NCBI RefSeq assembly: GCF_015550595.1
Contig: NZ_JADNBB010000008.1
Span: 1 to 64,000 of the forward strand
Source: Parabacteroides goldsteinii
Lineage (GTDB): Bacteria > Bacteroidota > Bacteroidia > Bacteroidales > Tannerellaceae
Reading direction: 5' to 3'
Length of the DNA: 64,000 nt
Shown: piece after piece, positions 7,760 through 16,778 of the stretch
Numbering within the stretch: position 1 is the first letter of the stretch
How the letters are laid out: each line of letters starts with the position of its first letter
Notes under the pieces: generated by a model
Databases searched by the model: none
What the model was told of the DNA's origin: nothing
Seen by the model: the letters and a program-made list of their open reading frames with translations, nothing else
Made by a program: the position numbers and the translations under genes

Positions 7760-10069
7760 TTAGTAACTGATCTTGATACCGGCGAAATAACTTCTCGGTG
7801 TTGCCGGTCCGTAGATGTAGGCTGAGTCACGGTTCGGCCCCTGGTCGAAGTCGGACTGGTAGGCTTCGAAGATGTTCTGTACGCCGGCGTTTACTTCCAG
7901 GGTGATATCCTTGTAGATATGGAAGTCATACGCCAGTTTGATATTCATGTCGAAGAAGTCCGGTGTATTGACAGCTTTATCCATAGGAATATAACCCGCC
8001 AGATGCTGAACCAGCATACTTCCGGTGTAAGTGCCCGACAGGGAAGTCGTGAAATGTTTCAACGGAGTCAGTGTCGCAGTAAAGTAACCGTACGTATTGG
8101 GTGTGCGGAACATCTTCTTTTCGGTCGGCACGTTCTCGCTTTCACTCCATTTCTCAGGTTCGTTATAACGGCTGCGCTGCAAGGTGGCTCCTGCTTGTAA
8201 CGATAACCAGGAGGAAAGGATGCTTTTTCCTTCCAGGGTCAGTCCCATCACTTTTGCTCCCGAACCGTTGCGACGTTCTTTGATGATATTGCCCTGTTCG
8301 TCTTTCCCGATATCTTCCAATACGAATACATCGTTCAGACTTGTATAAAAACCTTCCACCAGGAAGTTTACCTGGATACCGTTCTTAAAACGATGATAAA
8401 AGTCGACCGATGTGCTGAGGCTCTGCGATTTCTCTTCTTTCAGGTCTTTCGCCCGTCGTATCATCGCTATCTCACCTCCGACGGCAGAGATGTGCATGTC
8501 TTCGTCGAAAGCCTGCGGAGCACGGAAGCCACTGGAATAGCTGGCACGTATATTGATATCCTCCGTCGGATTGAAACGAACGTTGGCACGTGGACTGAAT
8601 ACCACATTGTCTATCATGTTGTGCTTGTCCATACGCGCTCCGACCAGGAAGCTCCACCGTTTGTTTTTCCATTCGTTCTGCAGGAAAAGGCTTTCGATAT
8701 GGACCTTCTGGTTGGTGTAGCGGTTATAACCGATCATTTCGTCTTTCAGATGGTCGTAGTTGTATTCCAGTCCGGCGGTCAGGTCTGACGGCATAAAGAG
8801 GAACTGGTCGAAGCTGTACGAATATTGTGTCCCGGTCATAAAGGTCAGGTCGGTTGTCTTACCGTACGCATTCGGGTCTTGTCCTGTGCCGTAATAGCTG
8901 TCGCGGTCGGTATTCTGGGCGGAGGTGAATACGCTGAGGCGATGCTTGTAGTCGGTAGAGAAAAGATCGAATTTCAGGCCGCCACCATCGATAGAGTGTT
9001 CCAGTTGTTCGGCAATATCCGCTTCATGGGGTGGACGGTCAAGCATGTTTCCGCCACGACGGTATTCGTTCATGTGATGATATTCGAACGTCAGCTTGCT
9101 GTACGTGCTTGTTTTCAGATAGGAGCGGAAACCTACCGTCTGATTCTTCAGCTTGGGTAGTTCGGTATACCCGTCATTATCATAGTCGTAGCCGGAACGG
9201 TGGCGGTTCTGTCCGAAGATATACATGCCGGCCTTCCCGTTTTCCGTTACCAATGAAGCATTCAGCGTCGTATTATTGTCAAAAGAAGAACTTCCTCCGA
9301 TAGAAGACAGGGTATGTGTCAGTTCGCCCGAGTTACGCAGTGGCTCCTTGGTAATGATATTGATCGTCCCGGCAATGGCAGAAGAACCGAACAATGCCGA
9401 ACCACCGCCACGCATCACTTCCACACGGTCGATCATATTAGCCGGAATCTGTTCCAGCCCGTAAACACCCGAAAGTGCACTGAATATGGGACGCGAGTCG
9501 ATCAGTATCTGCGTATAAGGTCCGTCCAGCCCGTTGATACGTACCTGCTGGAAACCGCAATTCTGGCAATTCGTTTCCACACGTACACCCGGCTGGAAGT
9601 TCAGTCCTTGCGCCAGGTTAACCGCACTGGTCGTATTAAAGACTTTCGAGTCGATCACATTTACCAGCGTAGGAGCCAGGCGGCGCGATGTTTCACTCCG
9701 GTTAGCCGAAACGACCACACCGTCCAGGGCGATGCGATCTTCTTCCATCTCTACATTGACTTCCTGTGTTTTTCCTTTCTCCAGTTTCACATCCCGGGTG
9801 ACGGTCTTGTAACCGAGATACTTAAATTCGAGGGTGAACTTACCTTCCGGCAGGTTCTTCAGGAAATAGTGACCGGAGTTGTCGGTTGTCGTTCCGATGG
9901 TTGTTCCTTTTAGTATAACGGTGATAAATGGCAGATGCTCACCGGTTTCTTTATCCAATACATGCCCGAATACATTTGCATCCGATGCGTTCATTTTCTC
10001 TTCTTCAGTGGCCCATGCAACCGTAAGGCTACAGCAAAGGCATAGTATAAGTATTATAATCTTATTCAT
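7760..10069 (-). CDS. TonB-dependent receptor with CxxC plug motif
   Basis: Outer-membrane receptor of 769 residues. It has a signal peptide (1-20), a carboxypeptidase-like regulatory domain (about 30-118), a plug domain starting near VVVSANRSETSRR, and a C-terminal barrel ending in an aromatic residue (KISY). The plug contains NCQNCGFQQVRINGL, a CxxC pair shared by a receptor subfamily with no substrate I can name; cysteines at that place could sense or bind a metal. A His-rich membrane protein lies upstream on the same strand, and a 22-bp repeat array sits between them. A metal or metal-complex substrate is inference. Confidence 0.9.
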   Translation of the reverse strand: MNKIIILILCLCCSLTVAWATEEEKMNASDANVFGHVLDKETGEHLPFITVILKGTTIGTTTDNSGHYFLKNLPEGKFTLEFKYLGYKTVTRDVKLEKGKTQEVNVEMEEDRIALDGVVVSANRSETSRRLAPTLVNVIDSKVFNTTSAVNLAQGLNFQPGVRVETNCQNCGFQQVRINGLDGPYTQILIDSRPIFSALSGVYGLEQIPANMIDRVEVMRGGGSALFGSSAIAGTINIITKEPLRNSGELTHTLSSIGGSSSFDNNTTLNASLVTENGKAGMYIFGQNRHRSGYDYDNDGYTELPKLKNQTVGFRSYLKTSTYSKLTFEYHHMNEYRRGGNMLDRPPHEADIAEQLEHSIDGGGLKFDLFSTDYKHRLSVFTSAQNTDRDSYYGTGQDPNAYGKTTDLTFMTGTQYSYSFDQFLFMPSDLTAGLEYNYDHLKDEMIGYNRYTNQKVHIESLFLQNEWKNKRWSFLVGARMDKHNMIDNVVFSPRANVRFNPTEDINIRASYSSGFRAPQAFDEDMHISAVGGEIAMIRRAKDLKEEKSQSLSTSVDFYHRFKNGIQVNFLVEGFYTSLNDVFVLEDIGKDEQGNIIKERRNGSGAKVMGLTLEGKSILSSWLSLQAGATLQRSRYNEPEKWSESENVPTEKKMFRTPNTYGYFTATLTPLKHFTTSLSGTYTGSMLVQHLAGYIPMDKAVNTPDFFDMNIKLAYDFHIYKDITLEVNAGVQNIFEAYQSDFDQGPNRDSAYIYGPATPRSYFAGIKISY

Positions 10070-10109
10070 ATTGATTTAATCTGATAAATAGGTAGTACAA
10101 TAATTGAAT

Positions 10110-10127
10110 GCCCGGTACTTTCCGGGC
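10110..10127. other. Short hairpin upstream of the TonB receptor
   Basis: GCCCGG (10110-10115) pairs perfectly with CCGGGC (10122-10127). It lies in the leader of the receptor gene on the minus strand and has no T-run in that direction, so an attenuating or stabilising RNA hairpin is as likely as a terminator. Confidence 0.45.
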
Positions 10128-10150
10128 TTCTTCTTCCCAATCGAATAATT

Positions 10151-10229
10151 TGCCACAAGCATGGCATAGTTTTGCCAAAGGCATGGCACGACTCTGTCAC
10201 AGGCATGGCATAACTTTGCCAACGTGATG
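10151..10229. repeat. Phased 22-bp direct repeats with TGCCA/TGGCA palindromes
   Basis: Units begin at 10151, 10173 and 10195, with a partial one at 10217, so the period is exactly 22 bases. Units contain TGCCA-N6-TGGCA or a close variant, a palindrome fit for a dimeric DNA-binding protein. Two helical turns of spacing would place all sites on one face of the DNA. The array lies between the His-rich protein gene and the TonB receptor start, so it may control the receptor. Confidence 0.75.
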
Positions 10230-10263
10230 AAAAAAGTTGGCAAACAGTATGGGTACATATTTA

Positions 10264-10614
10264 TCAGGCTACAGGAGGGGCGCGAAGAGACGGTTCTCCT
10301 TGTATGGGAACCAGATAATCCGGGTAGACCGGATTGCAGGATAATCTGAATAATAGGGTGAGGAACGCGGCAAGCAATAAAGAGACAAATGCAGCACCGC
10401 TAATCTGAATAGTCGATAGTTGATGAAGTAACTGGAACTCCGCATAACCGTGTTCATGGTCCGGACGTCCGTCGTCTGTCTTGTGGTAAGGATGCGAATG
10501 GACGATCGTTACCCCATTCACGATATGAACGTGGGTAAAGGCTATCAAACATCCCAGATATGCAATGAATAATGCCGGGAGTGCAATTCGCAAATATTTC
10601 CTATACTTCTCCAT
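10264..10614 (-). CDS. Small His-rich membrane protein
   Basis: A protein of 116 residues from the ATG at 10614. It has an N-terminal membrane helix (LRIALPALFIAYLGCLIAF), a His-rich loop (THVHIVNGVTIVHSHPYHK and DHEHGYAEFQLLH), and a second hydrophobic helix (SGAAFVSLLLAAFLTLLF). I do not recognise a named family. The histidines would lie outside the cytoplasm and could bind a transition metal. It is upstream of, and co-directional with, the TonB receptor. A TTG twelve bases upstream was not used because it falls inside the -7 element TATATTTG (10624-10631, minus strand). Confidence 0.7.
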   Translation of the reverse strand: MEKYRKYLRIALPALFIAYLGCLIAFTHVHIVNGVTIVHSHPYHKTDDGRPDHEHGYAEFQLLHQLSTIQISGAAFVSLLLAAFLTLLFRLSCNPVYPDYLVPIQGEPSLRAPPVA

Positions 10615-10681
10615 CACCTTTTGCAAATATAGGGCATTTTATTGTATTGTCAGATAGGTGGGATATTAAATCTGTATTAAA

Positions 10682-10697
10682 TACCTATTGATGGGTA
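10682..10697. promoter_or_regulatory. Operator-like palindrome upstream of the His-rich/TonB operon
   Basis: TACCTATTGATGGGTA on the plus strand, TACCCATCAATAGGTA on the minus, fits TACCTA-N4-TAGGTA with one mismatch. It lies about 50 bases upstream of the -7 element of the minus-strand operon. Unlike the flavodoxin, xusA and hmuY sites it does not abut a -33 element. Confidence 0.5.
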
Positions 10698-10754
10698 CTA
10701 TACTTTTGTTGCTAATAAACACTCGGAAAGGAAGTGTTTGTTTGAAAGAAGAGT

Positions 10755-11084
10755 TCAATTCAACGAATAGTTCTGTGCCAGATAAGGGGTCTTCTTTTTG
10801 TTTCTTTTGGCGGAGAGAAGTTCTTTCAGTTCTTCCAACTCCATTTTGTTGAGGCAGAAATAAATGCTTTCGGATTGTACTTTGATACATATTTTGCGGT
10901 TGGAGGCGAAATGTTGGTTACGTTGTTCCGACAGGTCACCGTCGATGCTGTTTATGTACTTGCGGAAGCCCTGGAAGCCTGCTTCCGTAAAGCAAAAGAA
11001 GAAGTTGCCGAACTCCAGGCTATATGTGTTACAACACTTGCAGAAGGAGAGCTGACCGTTGAATGTCTTATTTATTATTGTCAT
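10755..11084 (-). CDS. Conserved small protein, DUF6686-like
   Basis: A soluble 109-residue protein with SFCKCCNTYSLEFGNFFFCF near its N terminus, a cysteine cluster that may bind zinc or iron, and a basic C terminus. I believe it belongs to the Bacteroidetes-only DUF6686 group, whose function is unknown. The ATG at 11084 is the only good start. It is downstream of enolase on the same strand, but a hairpin at 11126-11153 separates them, so it is probably expressed on its own. Confidence 0.6.
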   Translation of the reverse strand: MTIINKTFNGQLSFCKCCNTYSLEFGNFFFCFTEAGFQGFRKYINSIDGDLSEQRNQHFASNRKICIKVQSESIYFCLNKMELEELKELLSAKRNKKKTPYLAQNYSLN

Positions 11085-11125
11085 AATGGGTAAATGAGAT
11101 GTTCTGTTTTACTGTTGTAAAAGGT

Positions 11126-11153
11126 AAAAGCCTCTCCTCACGGGGAAGCTTTT
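11126..11153 (-). terminator. Enolase terminator
   Basis: AAAAGCCTCTCC (11126-11137) pairs with GGGGAAGCTTTT (11142-11153) with two G-U positions, about 50 bases after the enolase stop. On the minus strand the stem is followed by ACCTTTT. Confidence 0.6.
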
Positions 11154-11204
11154 ATCTAAAAATTAGCTTTTAGCTTGCAAATTAGCGATTATGATTTTGT
11201 GAGA

Positions 11205-12575
<1,371 letters not shown>

Positions 12576-12962
12576 CTATTTGTCGGTAGGGTAAATCTTG
12601 GAGAGGAACTTCTCTTTGTCTACGATGAAACGGATATGCGTTCCTTCGCCGATCGTTCCTTTGGAGTCTTGTGCCACAACGCTGAAAGTGAGTTTGCGGC
12701 CATCTGCTTCCTGTAAGGTTGCCGTGGCGGAAATTGTTTCTCCCAGTGGGGACGGTTTGATATGTGACGTGTTCATTTGTGCACCTACGGTTGTCGAGCC
12801 TTCCGGCAGTCCGGCGGCAACAGCCAGCATGGCTGCGTTTTCCATTAAAGCCACCATCGACGGTGTGGCAAATACATCCAGGTCACCCGATCCCATGGTA
12901 TGGGCTGAGTTAGCGGCACTGACTACGGTACTGCTTGTGTGTTGTAATCCTTTTTCCAGCAT
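12576..12962 (-). CDS. Hotdog-fold thioesterase, FlK-like
   Basis: Probable acyl-CoA thioesterase of 128 residues. It has the hotdog signature of the fluoroacetyl-CoA thioesterase-like group: VFATPSMVALMENAAMLAV near residues 30-48, then GSTTVGAQMNTSHIKPSPLGE and a C-terminal beta strand GEGTHIRFIVDKEKF. The physiological substrate is unknown. The ATG at 12962 is chosen because a promoter element TACTTTTG (minus strand, plus coordinates 12989-12996) lies immediately upstream, inside a longer open frame. It is followed by enolase, which has its own promoter. Confidence 0.85.
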   Translation of the reverse strand: MLEKGLQHTSSTVVSAANSAHTMGSGDLDVFATPSMVALMENAAMLAVAAGLPEGSTTVGAQMNTSHIKPSPLGETISATATLQEADGRKLTFSVVAQDSKGTIGEGTHIRFIVDKEKFLSKIYPTDK

Positions 12963-13076
12963 ATTTATTGAGTTCTCGAATTGTGTCGCAAAAGTACAGG
13001 AAATAACCGGAAAAAAAGACGGAAGCCCCACAGGATTTTAATATCTTAGCAGCCTGAAGACGTAATCAGTAATACC

Positions 13077-14231
13077 ATGAAAAGAAGAAACTTTTTCCGT
13101 TCGCTGGCCCTCGGTGGAGCAAGCGTTGCTTTTTCTCCCATCGTGAAGGCTGCTCCGGCGGTGCACGCAGATAAAGAGAAGCCGGCAACCAATATAAAGG
13201 ATGCCCTGGCCATTCCCCGGAACGAACATTCCATGCCGGGTAAATATCCCGGGAAAGTAGCCCGTACAACCCATCCGGGCTGTATTGTCGACGGACAGCC
13301 TTCCGAAGGGATCGCCTATGAAATGCTCCGGAACAGTATATTGAATCTGACAGGGAAAAGTAACCTGAAAGAGGCGTGGCTACAGTTTGTCGGTCCCGAC
13401 GATGTGATCGGGCTGAAAGTAAACCCGATTGCCGGTAAGCTGTTATCAACTTCGCATGCTTTGACGCAATCCATTATCAACCAGCTGGAAGAAGCCGGTA
13501 TCTCCCGAAAGAATATCATTATCTGGGACCGGCGTGAAGCGGATTTGAAGGAGTCGGGCTTTACCCCTGAGAACTATCCGGATATAAAGATCATCGGTAC
13601 GGAATATCCCGATGAGAACGGCAGTTACATCAATGCCGAAGGTAAGTTCTACGGCGAAGAGCGGATCGATAAGGAGCAGTATTTTTCCGTCGACATCGAA
13701 GGAGAATATGACGCTTACACCATGCCTTTTATGATTAATGGCGGAAAGAACTCTTATTTCACGAAGATATGTACGGAGATGGTGACGAAGATTATCAATG
13801 TTCCCGTTTTGAAGAATGCTGGAACGACGATCACCTGCTGCATGAAGAACCTGGCTTTCGGTTCGATTACGAATACCGCCCGGCTTCATGGTCCGATGTG
13901 GCATGATACCTGTGCTTCGGTTTGTGCTTTCCCTCCGTTGCGGGATAAGGTGGTGTTGAATATTGTCGACGGAATGATCGGTTGCTTCGATGGCGGACCG
14001 GCTGCCAATCCGCAGTTTATCTGCCATTATAATACCATCCTGGCGGGAAGCGACGCGGTGGCAGTCGACCGTATCAGTTACGATATAGTGATTGCCAAAC
14101 GTATCGAAGAGGGGTTGCAGGAAGAAGAGAAAGCCGGAGCACGTACCTTTATGGATATGGCGCAGGAGTTTCAACTCGGTGTAGCCGATAAGGATAAAAT
14201 CGAACTGATAGAAACAACGTTGCAGGCATGA
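13077..14231 (+). CDS. DUF362 protein with Tat-type signal
   Basis: A 384-residue exported protein. The N terminus KRRNFFRSLALGGASVAF resembles a twin-arginine signal, which suggests export in folded form, perhaps with a cofactor. The rest matches DUF362, a family often linked to iron-sulfur proteins, although I see no ferredoxin CxxCxxC cluster here. Motifs typical of the family are VIGLKVNPIAG, INVPVLKNAG, the CCMKNLAFG segment and DAVAVDRISYDI. Its ATGA overlap with the next gene implies translational coupling. The reaction is unknown. Confidence 0.85.
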   Translation: MKRRNFFRSLALGGASVAFSPIVKAAPAVHADKEKPATNIKDALAIPRNEHSMPGKYPGKVARTTHPGCIVDGQPSEGIAYEMLRNSILNLTGKSNLKEAWLQFVGPDDVIGLKVNPIAGKLLSTSHALTQSIINQLEEAGISRKNIIIWDRREADLKESGFTPENYPDIKIIGTEYPDENGSYINAEGKFYGEERIDKEQYFSVDIEGEYDAYTMPFMINGGKNSYFTKICTEMVTKIINVPVLKNAGTTITCCMKNLAFGSITNTARLHGPMWHDTCASVCAFPPLRDKVVLNIVDGMIGCFDGGPAANPQFICHYNTILAGSDAVAVDRISYDIVIAKRIEEGLQEEEKAGARTFMDMAQEFQLGVADKDKIELIETTLQA

Positions 14232-14992
14232 AACATTTTATACGATGGGCAGGTTTCCTATTGTTGATCCCCGCCTTTCTGGTTGCGCAGGAGGTCGAAG
14301 TGAAAAGGGAACGGGTGTTTACAGGTTCGGGGCTCTACGGTTTTATGAATGGAGGAGCGGAGCAGTTCCTCGAATACGGTGTCAGTAAGCTGACAGCCCG
14401 CGATGTCGTTTATGACGGGCAGGAATATACGATCGAAATTTATGAGATGCCGACACCCGAGGATGCTTTCGGTATCTATTCGCTCCATGTGTTCCGGTGT
14501 CAGCGGGCGGATACGCTGGGTTGCATCGATTGCCTGTCGCCTTACCAGTTGCAGGCTGTGGCTGGCAATAAATACGTATCGGTGGTGTTCCCTTCCGGCT
14601 CGGCTGCGGCAAAGAGTAATGTGGACGAGTTGATCCGGCAGTATCTTCCGATGGACGGGAAAGATAATCCGGAATTTCCGGTATTATTAAAGGAACTGTC
14701 TCCCTGGTCGGGCAAACTAAAGTTTTTCCGTGGACCGATCGGTATCTCCGGTGTTAGTACTTCATTGATGCATTACCTGGAAGAGATTGCTTATACCGGA
14801 GTTTGGTTTATCGCAGATAAACCTTCGAAAAGTTACCGTGCTTTGGTCTGTGTGAAAGAAAAAAAAGAGTTGGAGAAGCTGAAAGAAAAAGTTCCCGCCT
14901 CCGATATTATTCAGAGTGGGAACGATTTTATCTATATACGTGGTAATGAAAAAGAATCGGAAGAAGAGGATCACGGAGGGTTTGGCTTTTAA
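14228..14992 (+). CDS. DUF6599-like exported protein
   Basis: A 254-residue protein with a signal peptide (KHFIRWAGFLLLIPAFLVAQ). I assign it to the DUF6599 group from segments such as GLYGFMNGGAEQFLEYG and YEMPTPEDAFGIYS. The C terminus is very acidic and charged (KESEEEDHGG). The function is unknown. It overlaps the DUF362 gene by four bases (ATGA), so the two products probably act together in the periplasm. The 42-base gap to the next gene, which converges from the other strand, holds nothing notable. Confidence 0.75.
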   Translation: MKHFIRWAGFLLLIPAFLVAQEVEVKRERVFTGSGLYGFMNGGAEQFLEYGVSKLTARDVVYDGQEYTIEIYEMPTPEDAFGIYSLHVFRCQRADTLGCIDCLSPYQLQAVAGNKYVSVVFPSGSAAAKSNVDELIRQYLPMDGKDNPEFPVLLKELSPWSGKLKFFRGPIGISGVSTSLMHYLEEIAYTGVWFIADKPSKSYRALVCVKEKKELEKLKEKVPASDIIQSGNDFIYIRGNEKESEEEDHGGFGF

Positions 14993-15034
14993 CTTACGCG
15001 CCTCCGGTTCCTCTCGGGAGGGGAGAAGATACTC

Positions 15035-16765
15035 TTAGAGTTTCCACCCGATCGTCTTCTCCTGTATCGACCATAGTTTATGATATAATCCTTGATTGCG
15101 AAGCAGTTCGTCGTGCGCACCTTGTTCGGCGATATGGCCGTCTTCCAGTACGATGATCTTGTCGGCGTTGCGGATTGTCTTTAGGCGGTGGGCGATGACG
15201 ATAACTGTACGGCCTTCGATCAGGGTGTTGATGGCTTTCTGCACTTCCACTTCGTTTTCGGGATCGAGAGAGGCGGTAGCTTCATCCAACAGGACGACCG
15301 GAGCCTCTTTCAGTATGGCGCGGGCGATGGAGAGGCGTTGCTTTTCGCCACCAGACAATGTGCAACCACCTTCGCCAACCATCGTGTCGTAACCGCCCGG
15401 CAGGCGCATGATGAAATCGTGACAGCAGGCTTTGCGGGCGGCGGCTTCTATCTCGGCATCGGTTGCATTGCTTTTACCGAAACGGATATTGTTCTTGATC
15501 GTGTCCTGGAACAGATAGACATCCTGGAAAACCATCGATATATGCTTCATCAGCGACTCGGGTTCCAACTCTTTCATATCCTGCCCGTTCAACAGGACTT
15601 TCCCTTTCTGCGGATCGTAGAAACGAGCGCATAACTTCATCAGCGTACTCTTGCCGCTTCCCGACGGACCGACCAGTGCGGTCAGCGAACCTTGTTTCAA
15701 TGTGAGCGATACATCATGCAATATCTCTTTCTCACCGTAACCGAACGATACCTTTTCGAAAGTGATATCCCCATGTTCCGGGCTTTCCTTTTTTCCTGTC
15801 ATTTCCGGTTCGCGCATCAGATTGAGGATACGGCCTCCGGCGATGGAGAAATAGCGGAACTCCGCGAAGTTGGTCAATGCCGAGGTCAGCGGGTCGAAGA
15901 CGCGGGAACCGACGATCAGGAACATGACGAAAGTAAGCAGGTCGAGTTGCCCGCCTACCAACAGATAGGCACCGCAAAGGATCATCAGAGTCAGTCCGGC
16001 ACGCACCAGGGTGATGGATAGCAGGATGAATGGCCCCATCAGGGCTTCCAGGCGCAGACTCGCCCGGCGCAGGTCGGCAAACGCTTTTTGCAGGCGTTCG
16101 AATTTACCGCCCAGCAGGTTATACGCTTTTATGACGCGGATACCCTGCAGGTATTCTTCCAGGCGGCTACCCGCATTCACTTTGGCTTCGATCTGTTTCC
16201 GGCTCAGGCTATATTGTATCCGGGTACTTCCCGTCAGAACCAGAACCGCCAGCGGAAGGGCGATGAACATGGCTACGGACATCCGCCAGTCGATCCACAG
16301 CAACCCGAAGAAAGCGAGTACGGGCATTACCAACGCACCCATCAATTGGGGAAGATGGTGGGAGATACCGGTCTCCGCCAATGTAAAGTCGCTGATCATC
16401 ATGCTGGCAAGGTCGCCCGGATCATGCCGGAAGAGGGAGCCTAAGGGCAAGCGGCGCAGATGTTCGGCTAGCCGTATCCGGCCATCGGCACTCATTTCGT
16501 AAGCACCGCGGAAATTATGCCGGTACGACTGGCGTTCGGCAACGGCCATCACCAGCATATAAGCTACGAGGATGCCGAAGATAACCCACAGGCGGGTTGT
16601 GTTGAGTCCGCTGCCACTGCCGTCGAAGGCTTTAAAGATGATGTTCACTGCCTCTATCGAAAGCATGAAAGGAACGATATTGACCAGGTTGGCGAGGATG
16701 GTGAATCCGACCGGTTTCCTGAGACGTTCGGTATGTCCGATCGTTATATTTTGAAGTGCATTCAT
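15035..16765 (-). CDS. ABC transporter permease/ATPase, YbtQ-like half
   Basis: Half-transporter of 576 residues with an exporter-type six-helix domain (about 1-310) fused to an ATPase domain. Walker A is GPSGSGKST, the signature is LSGGEKQRLSIARA, Walker B is VVLLDEATASLD and the H-loop is VIAHRLKT. It follows a second half-transporter by 13 bases, so they form a heterodimer. Exporter-fold pairs next to an AraC regulator and a xus siderophore operon resemble YbtP/YbtQ and IrtA/IrtB, which import ferric siderophores across the inner membrane. That direction and substrate are inferred from context. Confidence 0.85.
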   Translation of the reverse strand: MNALQNITIGHTERLRKPVGFTILANLVNIVPFMLSIEAVNIIFKAFDGSGSGLNTTRLWVIFGILVAYMLVMAVAERQSYRHNFRGAYEMSADGRIRLAEHLRRLPLGSLFRHDPGDLASMMISDFTLAETGISHHLPQLMGALVMPVLAFFGLLWIDWRMSVAMFIALPLAVLVLTGSTRIQYSLSRKQIEAKVNAGSRLEEYLQGIRVIKAYNLLGGKFERLQKAFADLRRASLRLEALMGPFILLSITLVRAGLTLMILCGAYLLVGGQLDLLTFVMFLIVGSRVFDPLTSALTNFAEFRYFSIAGGRILNLMREPEMTGKKESPEHGDITFEKVSFGYGEKEILHDVSLTLKQGSLTALVGPSGSGKSTLMKLCARFYDPQKGKVLLNGQDMKELEPESLMKHISMVFQDVYLFQDTIKNNIRFGKSNATDAEIEAAARKACCHDFIMRLPGGYDTMVGEGGCTLSGGEKQRLSIARAILKEAPVVLLDEATASLDPENEVEVQKAINTLIEGRTVIVIAHRLKTIRNADKIIVLEDGHIAEQGAHDELLRNQGLYHKLWSIQEKTIGWKL

Positions 16766-16778
16766 TCTTGTTGTCTCC

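Noticed and set aside
10151-10238. CRISPR array
   Set aside because: Units are contiguous with no spacers, and no cas gene is present in the window.
10076-10258. A 60-codon minus-strand frame through the 22-bp repeats
   Set aside because: The translation is repetitive only because the DNA repeats; the region is better explained as a control array.
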